From Dreissena polymorpha (lineage: Eukaryota > Mollusca > Bivalvia > Myida > Dreissenidae), in contig NC_068358.1 in assembly GCF_020536995.1 (NCBI RefSeq), forward strand, positions 40,161,060 through 40,225,059: a DNA stretch of 64,000 bases, read 5' to 3'. The position numbers were made by a program, and so were the translations under genes. Numbering within the stretch: the stretch's first letter is position 1; each line of letters begins with the position of its first letter. Shown one piece after another: positions 10,963 through 22,917 of this stretch. The notes below the pieces were generated by a model, which had not been told where the DNA came from, searched no databases, and saw nothing but the letters and a program-made list of their open reading frames with translations.

Positions 10963-12349
10963 AGGGTCATTACAAATCTCATTGCGAATTGAAAATGCCA
11001 CATTTAAGAACAATGCTTTTTGATACAAAATTGAATTCAAAATAGCAAACTTGTTAATAATGGCAGCCTATCCACACATTAAGGAATGAATTCCAGACGT
11101 GCTGACCAAGTACGGTAAACATTGTGGTATGATAATTAAACGATTTCTCTTATCGTGACACTATACTATTTCGCTAATGATTGTTTTCTCATCTTGGAGG
11201 CGAAAGTGAAATTCTGCGAGATGGATTGTAACGCGTAATTGTAACAGGGCCACAATTTGTGTCGTTTGAGCATACAGAGAGTAGTCCGGAATTCCTTACA
11301 CTGAACAGTGCTACATCCTTTGAATTGAGCACATACGCAGTGATGTAGCAAAAATTCAGAGGTTGTATCTCGAATCAGCATATTAAATATTCGAAAATAT
11401 TCATGCGTGTCTGATGGCGTTATGTAAAAGTCACTAAGATGAAAACTGAAACAGCTTCGCGTAAAAGCGCATTAGTGCTCTATACCTATGTTTATGTTAG
11501 CGTTGTTGACACCGAGTGAACTGCTCGGGTAACAAGTAAAGCATAAACAGCAATGTTTATATACTTTTATTCCTCCATATACAAGATACGAAGATTATTG
11601 TATATTTTGAATTTGTATATGGTGTCAAAAATCAAAAGTTTTGTACACGGAACTTTCATTATAAATTTAAATTTATGGTGAGATAGTCATTTGATATTAA
11701 AAAAAATATTCCTTTAATATGATGGTGACTGCAAATTTTCTTTATATTAAGTTCTCATTACCATTTTCATCATACTTTCTATGCTTTCAGAACTTCCAAA
11801 AAGCATGCTGTTTTTATTTTGTCTTAGTTATTTCTATGAAATAATAAGGATGATAAAAAGTGCTCACAAAACTCGACCCGTGCGCTATGACACACACTTT
11901 ATAAAGTTGAATGGCGTGTGTTCATTTCAAACTTGCGATTGATTTTGAAAAATGAATTGCGTGTTAAATTATGCAATAGCGAACATCTTCAGTGCCTTCA
12001 GCGCTTTGATTTATCTCTGCTGAGATATCACAACAGCATTTTTGTGTTTTAAATTAAACACAGGGGGGTGTCCCCACAAAAAAAGGTGATGAAGATGCAA
12101 ACAAAATTTAAATCGTTTGATTAAACTTTTGTCATTTGACTCTGGGTCTCTTGTAAAGGCGATTTAATAACTTCATACATAATTATGAAGTTGAAAAGTA
12201 AATTTTCTATGTTCATGATCGTCTAATTTATAAAACTGCTTGTTTCGGATTGTCAGCAAATAAATTCTTTAAATTTTTCAATAATGTTGAAAATATTTAA
12301 TTCGCTTTTTCTCAATATCAGTTTCGAAAATTTAAATTGTGGCCTACTT
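10963..12349. other. Intergenic, AT-rich, nothing recognised
   Basis: I see no repeats with clear boundaries, no exon-like segment and no RNA gene. The last eight bases (12342-12349) are the target-site duplication of the next element. Confidence 0.45.
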
Positions 12350-14440
12350 CACAGGTGGTTAGCTTGTGGCTATGATATTAATTAGTGAAAACATCATTTT
12401 GAATGATAAATAATCATATTATAACGAAAAATTAAATTTGATGAAAAAAAAATTCACTATCAAATATATAACAAGGTATGCAACTCAAAATCACCCCAAA
12501 ATGGGGTGCGTCGCTTTGAACAGCCATATCTTCATCAATTTTGCAGTGATTTTCACGATCTCGGTCTTATTCAACGCAGAAATGAATGTCCTTTCTGGAA
12601 ATGTATATGTCTTGCAATATTTTTACAAATGCTGGGTCAACTTTTAAGAAATAACACGATACACAACTCGCATGATCCAGTTGACAATGATCATGCAGTC
12701 TTTAAGACTGAAATCTTCACGGAGTAAAGGGCATCTTCCCTACAAAGTTCATGTACCTCGATACTATTATTCAACAAGAGCACCGCCTTGCAGGTCCAGA
12801 CCGCTCATCTATTTTCTTTTTAAAGGTGAAGGGACTCTTATTGGGGGGAGGGGGGGGTGGGGGGGGGGGGGAGATTATTGGCAATAAAAATAAATATTTG
12901 TGTTTTTTAACTGTTTCAAAAAAAAAATTGGGGGGGTGGGGTGGGGTGGGGGGGTATAGTGTGAGGGTGTGGTGGTCATTTGTGAGATGATCTTAAAAAA
13001 AAAAAAAATAGGTGGGGGATTCGGGTCAAGGTAAAATTCAACTTGCCAGGTACAGTAACCTCATGATAGCATGAAAGAATTTGAAGTTTGAAAGCAATAG
13101 CCTTGATACTTAAGAAGTAAAGTGGATCGAAACACAAAATTTAACCATATATTCAAAGTTACTAATTCAAAAAAGGGCCATAATACCGTAAAAATGACAA
13201 CCAGAGTTATGCAACTTGTCCTTTTACTGTACCCTTATGATAGTTTGTGAGTGTTCCAAGTATGTAAGCAATATCTATGATACTTTAGGGGTAAAGTGGA
13301 CCAAAACACAAAACTTAACCAAAATTTCAATTTTCTAAGAATAAAGGGCCCATAATTCCGTCCAAATGCCAGTCAGAGTTACATTACTTTGCCTGCAGTC
13401 CCCTTATGATAGTTAATAAGTGTTGCAAGTATGAAAGCAATAGCTTTGATACTGTAGGAATAAAGTGGACCTAAACACAAAACTTAACCAAATTTTCAAT
13501 TTTCTAAGTATAAAAAGGGCACATAATTCTGTCAAAATGCCAGTCAGAGTTACATTACTTTGCCTGCACAGTCCCCTTATGATAGTTAGTAAGTGTTGCA
13601 AGTATGAAAGCAATAGCTTTGATACTTAAGGAATAAAATGGACCTAAACACAAAACTTAACCAAAATTTTCAATTTTCTAAGTATAAAAAGGGCACATAA
13701 TTCAGTCAAAATGCACGCCAGAGTTATCTAACTTTGCCTGCCCAGTCCCCTCATGATAGTCAGTAAGTGTACCAAGTTTGAATGCAATAGCATTGATACT
13801 TTCTGAGAAAAGTGGACCTAAACGCAAAACTTAACTGGACGCCGACGCCAAGGTGATGACAATAGCTCATAATTTTTTTTCAAAAAATAGATGAGCTAAT
13901 AAAACGTATGAAAAAATATTATTACCATTCTTGTCGTTACATTATGCATCAAGACTAACAGTCCAGCGCTGTTTGAAACCTTTGTTTACATACATTTCAA
14001 CTAACTGACATTTTAAACAAACGAGTGATTTCATTGGTCCAATGCGGAGGTGTGTCTTTACAACTGGAGATTTCATTCATAAAGACTGCATGATCATTGT
14101 CAACTGGGTCATGCGAGTTGTGTATCGTGTTATTTCTTAAAAGTTGACCCAGCATTTGTAAAAATATTGCAATATATATACATTTCCAGAAAGGAAATTC
14201 ATTTCTGCGTTGAATAAGACCGAGATCGTGAAAATCGCTGCACAGTTGATGAAGATATGGCTGTTCAAAGCGATGCACCCCGTTTTGGGGTGATTTAGAG
14301 TTGCATACCTTGTTATATATATATATTTGATAGTGATTTTGTTTTTCAGAAAAGATAATTTTTCGTTATAATATGATTATTTTTGATTCAAAATGATGTT
14401 TTCACTAATTAATATCATAGCAACACGCTAACCACCTGTG
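12350..14440. mobile_element. Foldback DNA transposon (family F), copy 1, with nested insertion
   Basis: Flanked by a perfect 8-bp target-site duplication, GCCTACTT (12342-12349 and 14441-14448). The ends are CACAGGTGGTTAGC and GCTAACCACCTGTG. Long inverted arms of about 370-400 bp face each other: 12350-12740 and roughly 14040-14440. A second repeat is inserted between them (12775-13897). The 8-bp duplication fits hAT-, P- or Merlin-type elements; I cannot choose. Each arm carries an open frame of about 73-93 codons (RFEQPYLHQ...), conserved in all four arms of the two copies in this window; no transposase is recognised. Confidence 0.85.
12775..13897. repeat. Nested modular array element (family N) inside foldback copy 1
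   Basis: Runs from CAAGAGCACCGCC to AAAATAGATGAGCT. The uninterrupted sequence in foldback copy 2 shows the empty site, so the limits are known to within two bases (flanking AA on each side). The element has a G-rich segment (12840-12960), an A-run, then about five units of roughly 170 bp containing AAAGTGGACCnAAACACAAA and GAAAGCAATAGC-TTGATACT. Another copy lies reversed at 50706-52574. Confidence 0.8.
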
Positions 14441-14627
14441 GCCTACTTCTGAACTTTTTACTAAAGAAATGTTTTATCAACTTTATTCCACTATCAAATC
14501 TTATTTTGCAAGATGTGCACAAAAACAATGGTATACATTTAAATAATGTTGGAGTAGTCTGAATTCGTATTTAGAGATCTATTCAGAGCATTAATATTTT
14601 ATCAGTATACTCCAGATTTTTACATAG

Positions 14628-14776
14628 AGAATAATAGGTTAGTGTTGATTATAGATCAGGTTTATCATGCGAGGCTTGGAAAACAAATAGCACGAGCCTT
14701 GGCGAGTGCTTTTTCTTTTCGTTTTCGTGCCGAGCATGATAAACCTGATCTATAATCAACACTAACCTATTATTCT
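14628..14776. mobile_element. Short perfect inverted-repeat element
   Basis: Arms of 43 bp at 14628-14670 and 14734-14776 are exact reverse complements: AGAATAATAGGTTAGTG... and ...CACTAACCTATTATTCT. They enclose about 63 bp. Perfect arms suggest a recent MITE or a folding element. No target duplication is evident. Confidence 0.8.
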
Positions 14777-14937
14777 ATTTATAAAATTTTCCAAATTACA
14801 TTAGAAGAAAATCTTGGATTTTGACAAATCAACACTAAACATTAACAAAGGGACACAGACATAACACTTAAATGTAAAAGAACACACTCACTGCAAGACT
14901 AAGAGACAGGGATATAAAAAACTACATGAAAATAAAG

Positions 14938-14943
14938 TTTATT
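14938..14943 (-). terminator. Candidate poly(A) signal of nocturnin
   Basis: AATAAA on the minus strand, about 510 nt beyond the nocturnin stop codon. It is the first canonical hexamer I find downstream, so the 3' UTR may span 15454 to roughly 14920. Confidence 0.35.
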
Positions 14944-15454
14944 TATGCTTATATTCCAAACTACCTGTACTGTTGTTTGTGTATTGTTGTACATTACTTA
15001 AATAACTAACTTGATTTAAAGCATGTATGTCTCCGATGGCGACGCAAATTTCAAATGATTTTAAATGAGGCCAAAACACTTAATTGCAATCTCAGGAATT
15101 CAACAATCATAAAGTTCAGTCGATTAACAATCATGTAATAGTGTAATAATAATACCTATAATGTCTCGTTAAAATACAATGTTTTGGAGAAAGTCCTTCT
15201 AAAAATAGACAAGGGCTTTTTGCTATCTGCATGGATAATATGTATACGAGTCAGATTATGTTAATGTGATTCCTACAATTTATCAAATATATGTTCTAAG
15301 TTATTTATAACTAAATAAAAAATATAGATGCTACTTCAGCCGTATTGATTTTAAAAAATCAGCTGTTCATTCTTACAACTTCATTATCAATACTAGACAA
15401 TATTTGATTTCCACAAAAGAACCAAATGCCACATGTTTAGTGGTCTCATTCATT

Positions 15455-16260
15455 TCACTTAACAATAGCAAAGTCACAGACAAGTGAGATATGATCTGAG
15501 GGGTATCTTAAAGACGGTAGCCGATCCTTTCCGACCTCTTCCTCAGATGGAACATCCAGTAATGCCTTGACCTTGAACCCTGATGCCGTGTACCAAATGT
15601 AGTCAATGACATGACACTCCTCAGAGCCCGGCCGGATTTTCCAGGTCGTAAACTTGGGCTCCGTTTTCTTATCTGGGCTCAGGCTTGTGTAGGCGCTGGT
15701 CAGCCCACTGGACTTCATTAACTCACAGACTGGTTCTGTGGGCTCTGCGTTGAAATCACCACAAATTATGAGAGGGTAATCCTGGCAATTTTCTAGCGAA
15801 TATTTACGAATGAACTCACCCTGTAGCTTTCGTTGCTCTCTGTAAGGTTTTTTGCTCTTCAAATGAGTAACACCTACATTGAACACGAAATCACTGTCAG
15901 CATTCAAGTTGAAAACAGCCATGATCATCACTTGGTTTGCAGTGTTCATACCTTCTTTTAACGGAAAGCTGTTTGAATTGCGTAGCGTGACCACTGATGG
16001 CTTGTAAAACAATGCACAACCATCCGGGCCCCAGTTTTCGGGCATTTCTAAACATGGGGAGTGTGGCTTAGGAAAGAAAAGTCCAACATACCCACAGGCA
16101 GCTAATGTCTCTGTCAGGTACTCAAACAGATCACATTCTTCCAGGCATACAATCGTAGCAGAATAACGCAGGATTTCTTCTACAATACGTAGCTTTCGTG
16201 TGTCATGTTTAAGAGCTGCTGGAGGGCATGCAATAAAATTGCCATCGCCACTGGTAAGTC
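15455..16260 (-). CDS. NOCT: Nocturnin last exon (catalytic core)
   Basis: Acceptor TTTTTACAG|GACTTACC at 16261/16260. The exon has 806 nt of coding sequence ending TGA at 15457-15455, and contains all acid/base and metal-site motifs except the N of MQFNML. A start-codon reading from 16279 is only intron sequence read through; the splice model is required for the conserved LAQG-LTSGDGNF junction. Confidence 0.94.
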
Positions 16261-17353
16261 CTGTAAAAATATAAAACATTTTAACAATGACATAAAAGTA
16301 CTAGCATTCAAATCATTCCCTCAGGAAGGCTTTCTTTAATCATATGTGTGTTTTTCAAGGTCTATTAAGAAGTTAGACATTAGTATTCGTGATCAATGTC
16401 AGAACAATCTTTAAGTAAATGATAATAATCAAATGTGACATCAATGCCTGAAATATTTTGGAATGATTACCTTATTTAATATAATATAATTTACTGTACT
16501 AAAATGTTCAAGCAGAGCTGCAGCTGTTCATCTTGCTGATGTTGATATTTCTGTTGGTTATGTTAAAAATACCGTAGTACTGTGGGGTCAATTCATGTAA
16601 TTTCTAACAGTCTGGTAACTTCGGACAAATATGCATGTAGAGATACAATACGACATGCATTCAAGGTAACTGTAAAGAATATCACAAAAGAACCGTCTTT
16701 CTGTAAACTGCATGTCTAAATATCTGTTCCAAGAATCCCTACCCTGTCTGCATTTACCCGAATTTGGGAGACATTCGTTTTTGAAATTGTATTACTTTCC
16801 AAAAAAGTGAGCTAAATAACACCAATAGTCAAATCCAATTTTCAGATCATCATGATTACATAGGGATATACTACAGAGCTAGCTTCAGCTTTTGGATGGT
16901 GAAGTTTCCTTACAAAAACTGTCTGAAATTATCCTCCATCCACCATAATGATTATGTTATAGCAAACCATATATCTTCTATGTCATAATCATTTCATCTG
17001 GTAATTTATTGTCATATATCTTCTAATATGTCATAATCATTTCATTTGGTAATTTATTGTCAATTTGAATTATATCAAGTTAAAACACTTTCTCATAATG
17101 AAAATGTTATTAATTAATTAATAATAATATATTATTTTGAAATAACTTTTTCATGCACTGTTTTACAACTTTTAGTATTTTTTATAATAAAGAATAGTTT
17201 AAAAAATACCCTGTGCAAGCATGTTGAACTGCATGACTCGAATAACAGGACCATCACAAGAAAATTGTTGGAAATTTCGTGAAATAAGAGGAGGCAGCCC
17301 TAGCTTCTTGATTTTCTCTGTTATCATCTCCATGCTGACCTGGTAGTTTCTCT
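15455..17353 (-). CDS. NOCT: Nocturnin (last two coding exons; 5' end not found)
   Basis: Exons 17353-17210 and 16260-15455 join in phase 1 across a 949-bp GT-AG intron. The ~316 residues read from the RNxY...GLPP segment through RVMQFNMLAQG into LTSGDGNFIACP, then the full EEP-type catalytic core to a TGA stop. Catalytic motifs are all present: N in MQFNML, E in CLEECD, GPDGCALFY, THLKSKK, GDFNAEPTE, DYIWY and YPSDHISLVCDF. Nocturnin is a Mg-dependent phosphatase that removes the 2'-phosphate of NADP(H); it was long described as a deadenylase and its vertebrate expression is circadian. The vertebrate LQEVD motif is LEECD here; the metal-binding Glu is kept. The N-terminal exon, with any mitochondrial signal, must lie upstream (>17353) and I could not identify it. 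Confidence 0.94.
16261..17209 (-). other. Nocturnin intron
   Basis: GT at 17209-17208 and AG at 16262-16261. AT-rich. A direct duplication of about 50 bp (CATATATCTTCT...GGTAATTTATTGTC) lies at about 16967-17060. Confidence 0.85.
17210..17353 (-). CDS. NOCT: Nocturnin penultimate exon
   Basis: Acceptor TTACTTTTAG|AG at 17354/17353, donor CAGG|GTATTT at 17210/17209. The 144 nt are open in the frame that gives KKLGLPPLISRNFQQF and GPVIRVMQFNMLAQ. This corresponds to the vertebrate region just before QWNILAQ and supplies the first catalytic Asn. The upstream phase (two bases of a split codon) shows that at least one more coding exon exists. Confidence 0.9.
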
Positions 17354-17559
17354 CTAAAAGTAATAATAAACATGAGTATATTCGGTATTAATTTTTACAC
17401 AGTAATATTTTGTTCTGTAATATTCTGCTTCATACATTGTTGAAAACTACAATTTGGTAGCTAATTATCGGAATAAAATAAAGTGCAGGAGGTTTTCATC
17501 AAACAACACTTTCGTCATATTCTTGTGTATAAGAAGGGAATGTAGGTTTTGTCACACTT

Positions 17560-17905
17560 ACATGTTACTCTTGATAACAAGAGCGCCGCATAACGGGTTC
17601 CACGCTCAACAACGGGTGCAGTTTTGAATTAATGAAAGCTTGTCAGATTTTATTTTTTTTAGAGGTCACAGTGACCTTGACCTTTGACCTAGTGACCCAA
17701 ATATTGGTGTGGCATGTAGAACTAATCAAGGTTCAGCTACCTATGAAGTTTCAAAGTTGTAGGTTGAAGCACTTTGATTTTAGAGCCAATGCTCAAAACC
17801 TTAACAAAATGTTAAGGTTTTAGCAAGATGCAGATGGCGGACGATGAGCTGAGCTGGCTATGACAATACCTCGGGTTTTCTCCGAAAACAGCCGAGCTAA
17901 AAATA
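17560..17905. repeat. Modular repeat fragment upstream of the nocturnin exons, with ERE/DR1 motif
   Basis: Runs from AACAAGAGCGCCGC to a CCGAGCTAAAAA terminus. Contains AGGTCACAGTGACCT (17663-17677) directly joined to TGACCTTTGACCT (17678-17690). The first is a perfect palindromic estrogen-response-type site, and the second is a perfect DR1 read on the minus strand. Related in sequence to the 18.3-19.3 kb array. It lies in the presumed nocturnin intron or upstream region. Confidence 0.65.
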
Positions 17906-18267
17906 TGTTACAATATAAACACAAAATAGACAAGAGAAAATATACATTGACGACAAATTTGATAAAATGCAGCAAATACAAATTAGCGCCTCGAGCCAAT
18001 GATGAAGATATTTTTTACATTTTAACCTACAATAACAGAATAATTCATCTTTTTATTAGGATAGGAGTTAGTGTTCATGTGTCGTACAAATAGATATTGT
18101 TGCAGGAAATTAGAATGATCCATTAAACTAAATTTAGATTCACATCGTACATGCATGATTTACATACTGGCAAATTTGACTGTACAGACATTTTCCGTTT
18201 CAGAATTAATTGCTTATTTCGCATTTTTCGACACATGTTCGTCTGAACTTCTATTTTAATTTATATT

Positions 18268-19273
18268 GAACAAGGGCTGTTTGTAAAACATGCATGCCCC
18301 CCATATGGGCTGTCAGTTGTTGTGCCAGCCATTGTGTGAATACGTTTTTTTGTCACCGTGACCTTGACCTTGTGACCTGAAAATCAATAGGGGTCATCTG
18401 CCAGTGATGATCACCAATGTACCTATGAAGTTTCATGATCCTAGGCGTAAGCATTCTTGAGTTATCATCCGGAAACCATTTTACTATTTCAAGAAACTGT
18501 GACCTTGACATTTGACCTAGTGACCTGAAAATCGAAAGGGGTCATCTGCCAGTCATGATCAATAAACCTATGAAGTTTCATGATCCTTTGCGAAAGCATT
18601 CTTGAGTTATCATCCGGAAACGATTTTACTATTTCGAGTCACTGTGACCTTGACCTTTGACCTAGTGACCTGAAAATCAATAGGGGTCATCTGCCAGTCA
18701 TTATCAATGTACCTATGAAGTTTTATGATCCTAGGCGTAAGCATTCTTGAGTTAACATCCAGAATCCATTTTACTATTTCAAGTCACTGTGACCTTGACC
18801 TTTGACCTAGTGACCTGAAAATAAATAGGGGTCATCTGCCAGTCATGATCAATGTACCTATGAAGTTTCATGATCCTAGGCGTAAGCATTCTTGAGTTAT
18901 CATCCGGAAAACATTTTTACTGTTTCTAGTCACTGTGACCTTGACCTTTGACCTAGTGACCTAAAAAAATCAATAGGGGTCATCTGCCAGTCATGATCAA
19001 TGTACCTATGAAGTTTTATGATCCTAGGCATAAGCATTCTTGAGTTATCATCCGGAAACCATTTTACTATTTTGAGTCACTGAGACCTTGACCTTTAACC
19101 TAGTGACCTGAAAATCAATAGGGGTCATCTGCCAATCATGATCAATCTACCTATGAAGTTTCATAATCCTAGGCCTAAGCATTCTTGAGTTATCATCCGG
19201 AAACCATTTTACTATTTTCGAGTCACTGTGACCTTGACCTTTGACCTAGTGACCTGAAAATCTGTAGGGGTCA
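18268..19273. repeat. Tandem array, about seven units of ~145 bp, with DR1 motifs
   Basis: The head is AACAAGGGCTGTTTGTAAAA. Units repeat GTGACCTTGACCTTTGACC, GGGGTCATCTGCCAGTCATG, CCTATGAAGTTTCATGATCC and GCATTCTTGAGTTATCATCC. Perfect DR1 sites (TGACCTTTGACCT) occur at 18651, 18796, 18942 and 19235; other units have one- or two-base variants. Unit identity is high. No coding capacity. Confidence 0.9.
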
Positions 19274-19468
19274 TCTTGTTTTTGTGTAAACATCAAGGAT
19301 AACAATCAAATATAACTGTTTTATTTATGAAACAAAATTTCACGATTTGTACCAAACTTTATTCGTACCAAATTTCATTTAATTATTGAAAATAACATTG
19401 ATACAGATAGTCATACCTATTGATTGAAATTTTGTATACTTTATAGATTACACAGTCAATAATGAACT

Positions 19469-20150
19469 ATGAGTGAAGACCTGTATGAGTATAATTCTGA
19501 AGGAACTGATGGCAGTGATGCAGTTATAGAGGTACAGACACTGGCAAGCAAGGGGAAAGCAAGGATTATTTGAGAAAATCGTTTTATAAATAGTTTAACA
19601 ATTTGTATAAGTGCTATGTTTTAAAAGCAATACAATTTATGTAATATATATTTTTGGAAGGTATAATTATTTTATATTTTATAAGAGATATAAGATTATT
19701 AATTTAATTAAATGAGCAAATAAGATATTGATTTGATCATAACATTAATACATAAATATGGCATATTTTAGATGAAAGGAAATTATTTAACGCATTGACT
19801 TGTTTGTGTTTGACATGAAACAATAACTTGTTTGTATATTAAATAAAATATCATACACATTTTCATACTGTATAAAGTAACTATATACAATGTACAACTA
19901 ATACCTATAAATAAATACATGTGTTTTAATACATTTATTACAATGTTATAATACTTTTTTAGAATAAAGATTTCAGATTCGGACGAAACTTTGCCGCCAT
20001 CTGACAAAGAAACATAGCCACCTCTGGAGGAATGTGGTCAGGAAGTTGTATGATCCCAGTCACCATTAGAATATTTTGTAAGTCATGGTGAAGGTAAACA
20101 TGTTAAAAAGTGTCAAGTGATTTTCAACAGGACTACAATTTTATGCCCCT
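19469..20150 (+). pseudogene. Possible decayed gene fragment, unidentified
   Basis: From ATG 19469 a short acidic reading (MSEDLYEYNSEGTDGSDAV...) ends at 19573, with a possible donor GAG|GTACAG inside. From about 19972 a second stretch reads as protein (ISDSDETLPPSDKE ... SPLEYFVSHGEGKHVKKC) until another repeat begins near 20140. The second stretch is broken by about two stops. The acidic N-terminus recalls some cut-and-paste transposases, but I cannot assign a family. It could also be chance. Confidence 0.25.
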
Positions 20151-20245
20151 GAAGGTCGGCATCTAGTAATTGCATTTCCGTCTGTATGACCATCTGTCCG
20201 TCATACTTTTTCAAATGTCTGTGCTTTGAGGTTATATTTTACTGT
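20130..20245 (+). repeat. Short fragment of a 'TTTTATGCCCC' repeat head
   Basis: TTTTATGCCCCTGAAGGTCGGCATCTAG followed by a GTCTGTATGACCATCTGTCCG segment resembles the heads at 51653 and 61987, but the body is absent. Confidence 0.45.
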
Positions 20246-20600
20246 TTACATAGAATGTCAATGGAAGGAGTAGCAGATTGCAGATTGTAAGCCATCATCC
20301 AAGTTATAAGACTACATCAATGTTCACTTCATTTTCATCAACACACAGCAATAACATCAGTATTGTGGTCTCATTGGAGCAATTAAGCACTGAAATGGAT
20401 ACACATTTTTCACATTCACATGATATACCGGTAAATGCCTTCTTCATTCTTTCTAACTATCATCAACAACCGTTAAACTAACAGTTCAATTTGTTAACTA
20501 ATGCAAAATAAGGTTATGGTTGTTTTTCAATGTCATTATTTGCAAATACATGTATATGGTAATCATATAGTATTGCTTATACCTATTTCATCTCTATCAT

Positions 20601-22612
20601 TATCCCCATGTTTCGGAGAAAAAGTGGGGATATTGTGGTGATGTTCGTCTGTCCGTCCGTCCGTCCTGGCCACCTGCTCCTCCTACACAATTAGCACTAG
20701 AACCTTGAAACTTACATTCATGGTAGCTTTGAGCATATGTGCGACGTAGACAGTGACAGAATTTTGATCTGACCACTGGGTCAAAAGTTATGGGGGTTGG
20801 GGCGGAGCCGGGTCAGAGACTTTCACTCATTTTTTTTATGTTATTTTACATTAACTTCTTCATTTCTGCACCGATTTACTTCAAATTGATACTGAGCCTC
20901 TCTTATGACAATACGGTCAATCTCAACTATGCATGGCCCCATTACCAACCCTGGGGCGCCCCGGCCACGCCCACCCAAAATTGCCTTTTACTATAATTTC
21001 TTCATTTCTACACAGATTCACTTCAAATTGATACTGAACCTCTCTTATGACAATACGGTCAATCTCAGCTATGCATGGCCCCATTACCAACCCTAGGGCA
21101 ACCCGCCCACAAAGGCCACACCCACATAGGCCACGCCCATCCAAAATTGTCTTTTACTATAATTTCATCATTTCTACACCGATTCACTTAAAATTGATAC
21201 TGAACCTCTCTTATGACAATACGGTCAATCTTAGCTATGCATGGCCCCATTACCAACCCTGGGGCGCCCCGCCCACATAGGCCATGCCCACCTAAAATTG
21301 CCTTTTTCTATAATTTCTTCATTTCTACACCGATTCACTTCAAATTGATACTGAACCTCTCTTATGACAATTCAGTTAATCTCAACTATGCATGGCCCCA
21401 TTACTAACCCTGGGGTGCCCCACCCACATCGGCCACGCCCACCAAAAATTGCCTTTTACTATAATTTCTTCATTTCTACACCGCTTCACTTCAAATTGAT
21501 ACTGAACCTCTTTTATGACAATACAGTCAATCTCAACTATCCATGGCCCCATAACCAACCCTAGGGCGCTCCGGCCACATAGGCCACACCCACCCAAAAT
21601 TGTCTTTTTGAAAAGCATGGGGATATTGTGGTTATCTGCGCTGTCAGTCCATCTGTCCGGGCTACTATCTCCTCCTACACTATTAGCACTAGAACCTTGA
21701 AACTTACACACATGGAAGCTATGAGCATATGAGCGAACCCGCACTATTTGGAATTTTTGATCTGACCCCTGGGTCAAAAGTTATGGGGTTGGGGTGGGGC
21801 CGGGTTAGAGATTTTTACTCATTTTTTAAGGTTATTTTACTATAATTTCTTTATTTCTACACCGATTGTCTTCAAATTGATACTGAACCTCTCTAATAAC
21901 AAAACGGTCAATATCAACTATGCATGGCCACATTACCAACCCTGTGGCACCCCGCCCACATAGGCCACGCCCACCCAGAATTGCCTTTTACTATAATTTC
22001 TTCATTTCTACACCGATTCACTTCAAATTGGTACTGAACCTCTCTTATGACAATATGGTCAATCTCAGCTATACATGGCCCCATTACCAACCCTGAGGCG
22101 CCCCGCCCACATAGGCCACGCCCACCCAAAATTGCCTTTTTCTATAACTTCTTCATTTTTACGCCGATTAACTTCAAATTGATACTGAACCTCTCTTATG
22201 ACAATACAGTTAATCTAAACTATGCATGGCCCCACTTCCAACCCTGGAGCGCCCCGCCCACATAGGCCACGCCCACACAAAATTTCCTTTTACTATAATT
22301 TCCTTATATCTACACTGATTCACTTCAAATTGAAACTGAACCTCTCTTATTACAATACAGTCAATCTCGACTATGCATGGCTCCATTACCAACCCTGGGG
22401 CGCCCCGCCCACATAGGCCACGCCCGACCAAAATTGCTTTTTACTATAATTTCTTCATTTCTACACAGATTCACTTCTAATTGATACTGAACTTCTCTTA
22501 TGACAATACGGTCAATCTCAGTTATGCATGGCCCCATTACCAACCCTGGGGCGCCCCTGGGTCAAACATGCAGCGAAGAGATACGCGTCTGCCTCTGCCG
22601 CGCCATTTCTAG
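20601..22612 (+). repeat. Composite tandem-array element, about ten 151-bp units with two heads
   Basis: The head GTGGGGATATTGTGGTGATG...GTCCGTCCGTCC (20625-20830) is followed by units of about 151 bp (TTTCTTCATTTCTACACCGA, CTCTTATGACAATACGGTCA, GCATGGCCCCATTACCAACC, GCGCCCCGCCCACATAGGCC). At 21611-21830 a second head interrupts the array, then more units follow to CGCGCCATTTCTAG. Spacing of the CTTATGACAAT motif (21362, 21513; 22045, 22196, 22347, 22498) gives the 151-bp period. Open frames of 60-75 codons on both strands simply mirror the unit. The CTAG end could fit a Helitron-like terminus, but no convincing hairpin precedes it. Confidence 0.88.
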
Positions 22613-22917
22613 TTGCATTTAAATTGTATTTAAATGAATCGAAACGTATTGAATGTTTATTTAATTTTCAATATTTGTCATCATAATTAATGCAGTAGTA
22701 CTGTGGGATAAAGTAAAACCATGTATCATTTAATTTTTATTTCAGGATTATTATTTTTATATTCCATCCTATGGTAATCGGAGACTAAGAAAACAGTGTA
22801 GACAAATGAGGTATTATTGATATAATATTTAGTGTATATTATTTACATTTTGTATTTTCACAGTCGCAATTTTCAAATTATGTACACAATATTATTATTA
22901 AAAAAAATAAAATTATA
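22613..22917. other. Intergenic, AT-rich, nothing recognised
   Basis: No structure seen beyond AT-rich simple runs. Confidence 0.4.

Noticed and set aside
14041-14278. Arm ORF of the foldback element as a host gene
   Set aside because: It lies in transposon arms and recurs in all four arms; coding status is left open under findings.
20790-22543. Many 60-80 codon frames on both strands in the 20.6-22.6 kb array
   Set aside because: All are the 151-bp unit read in different frames; the same peptide recurs because the DNA recurs.
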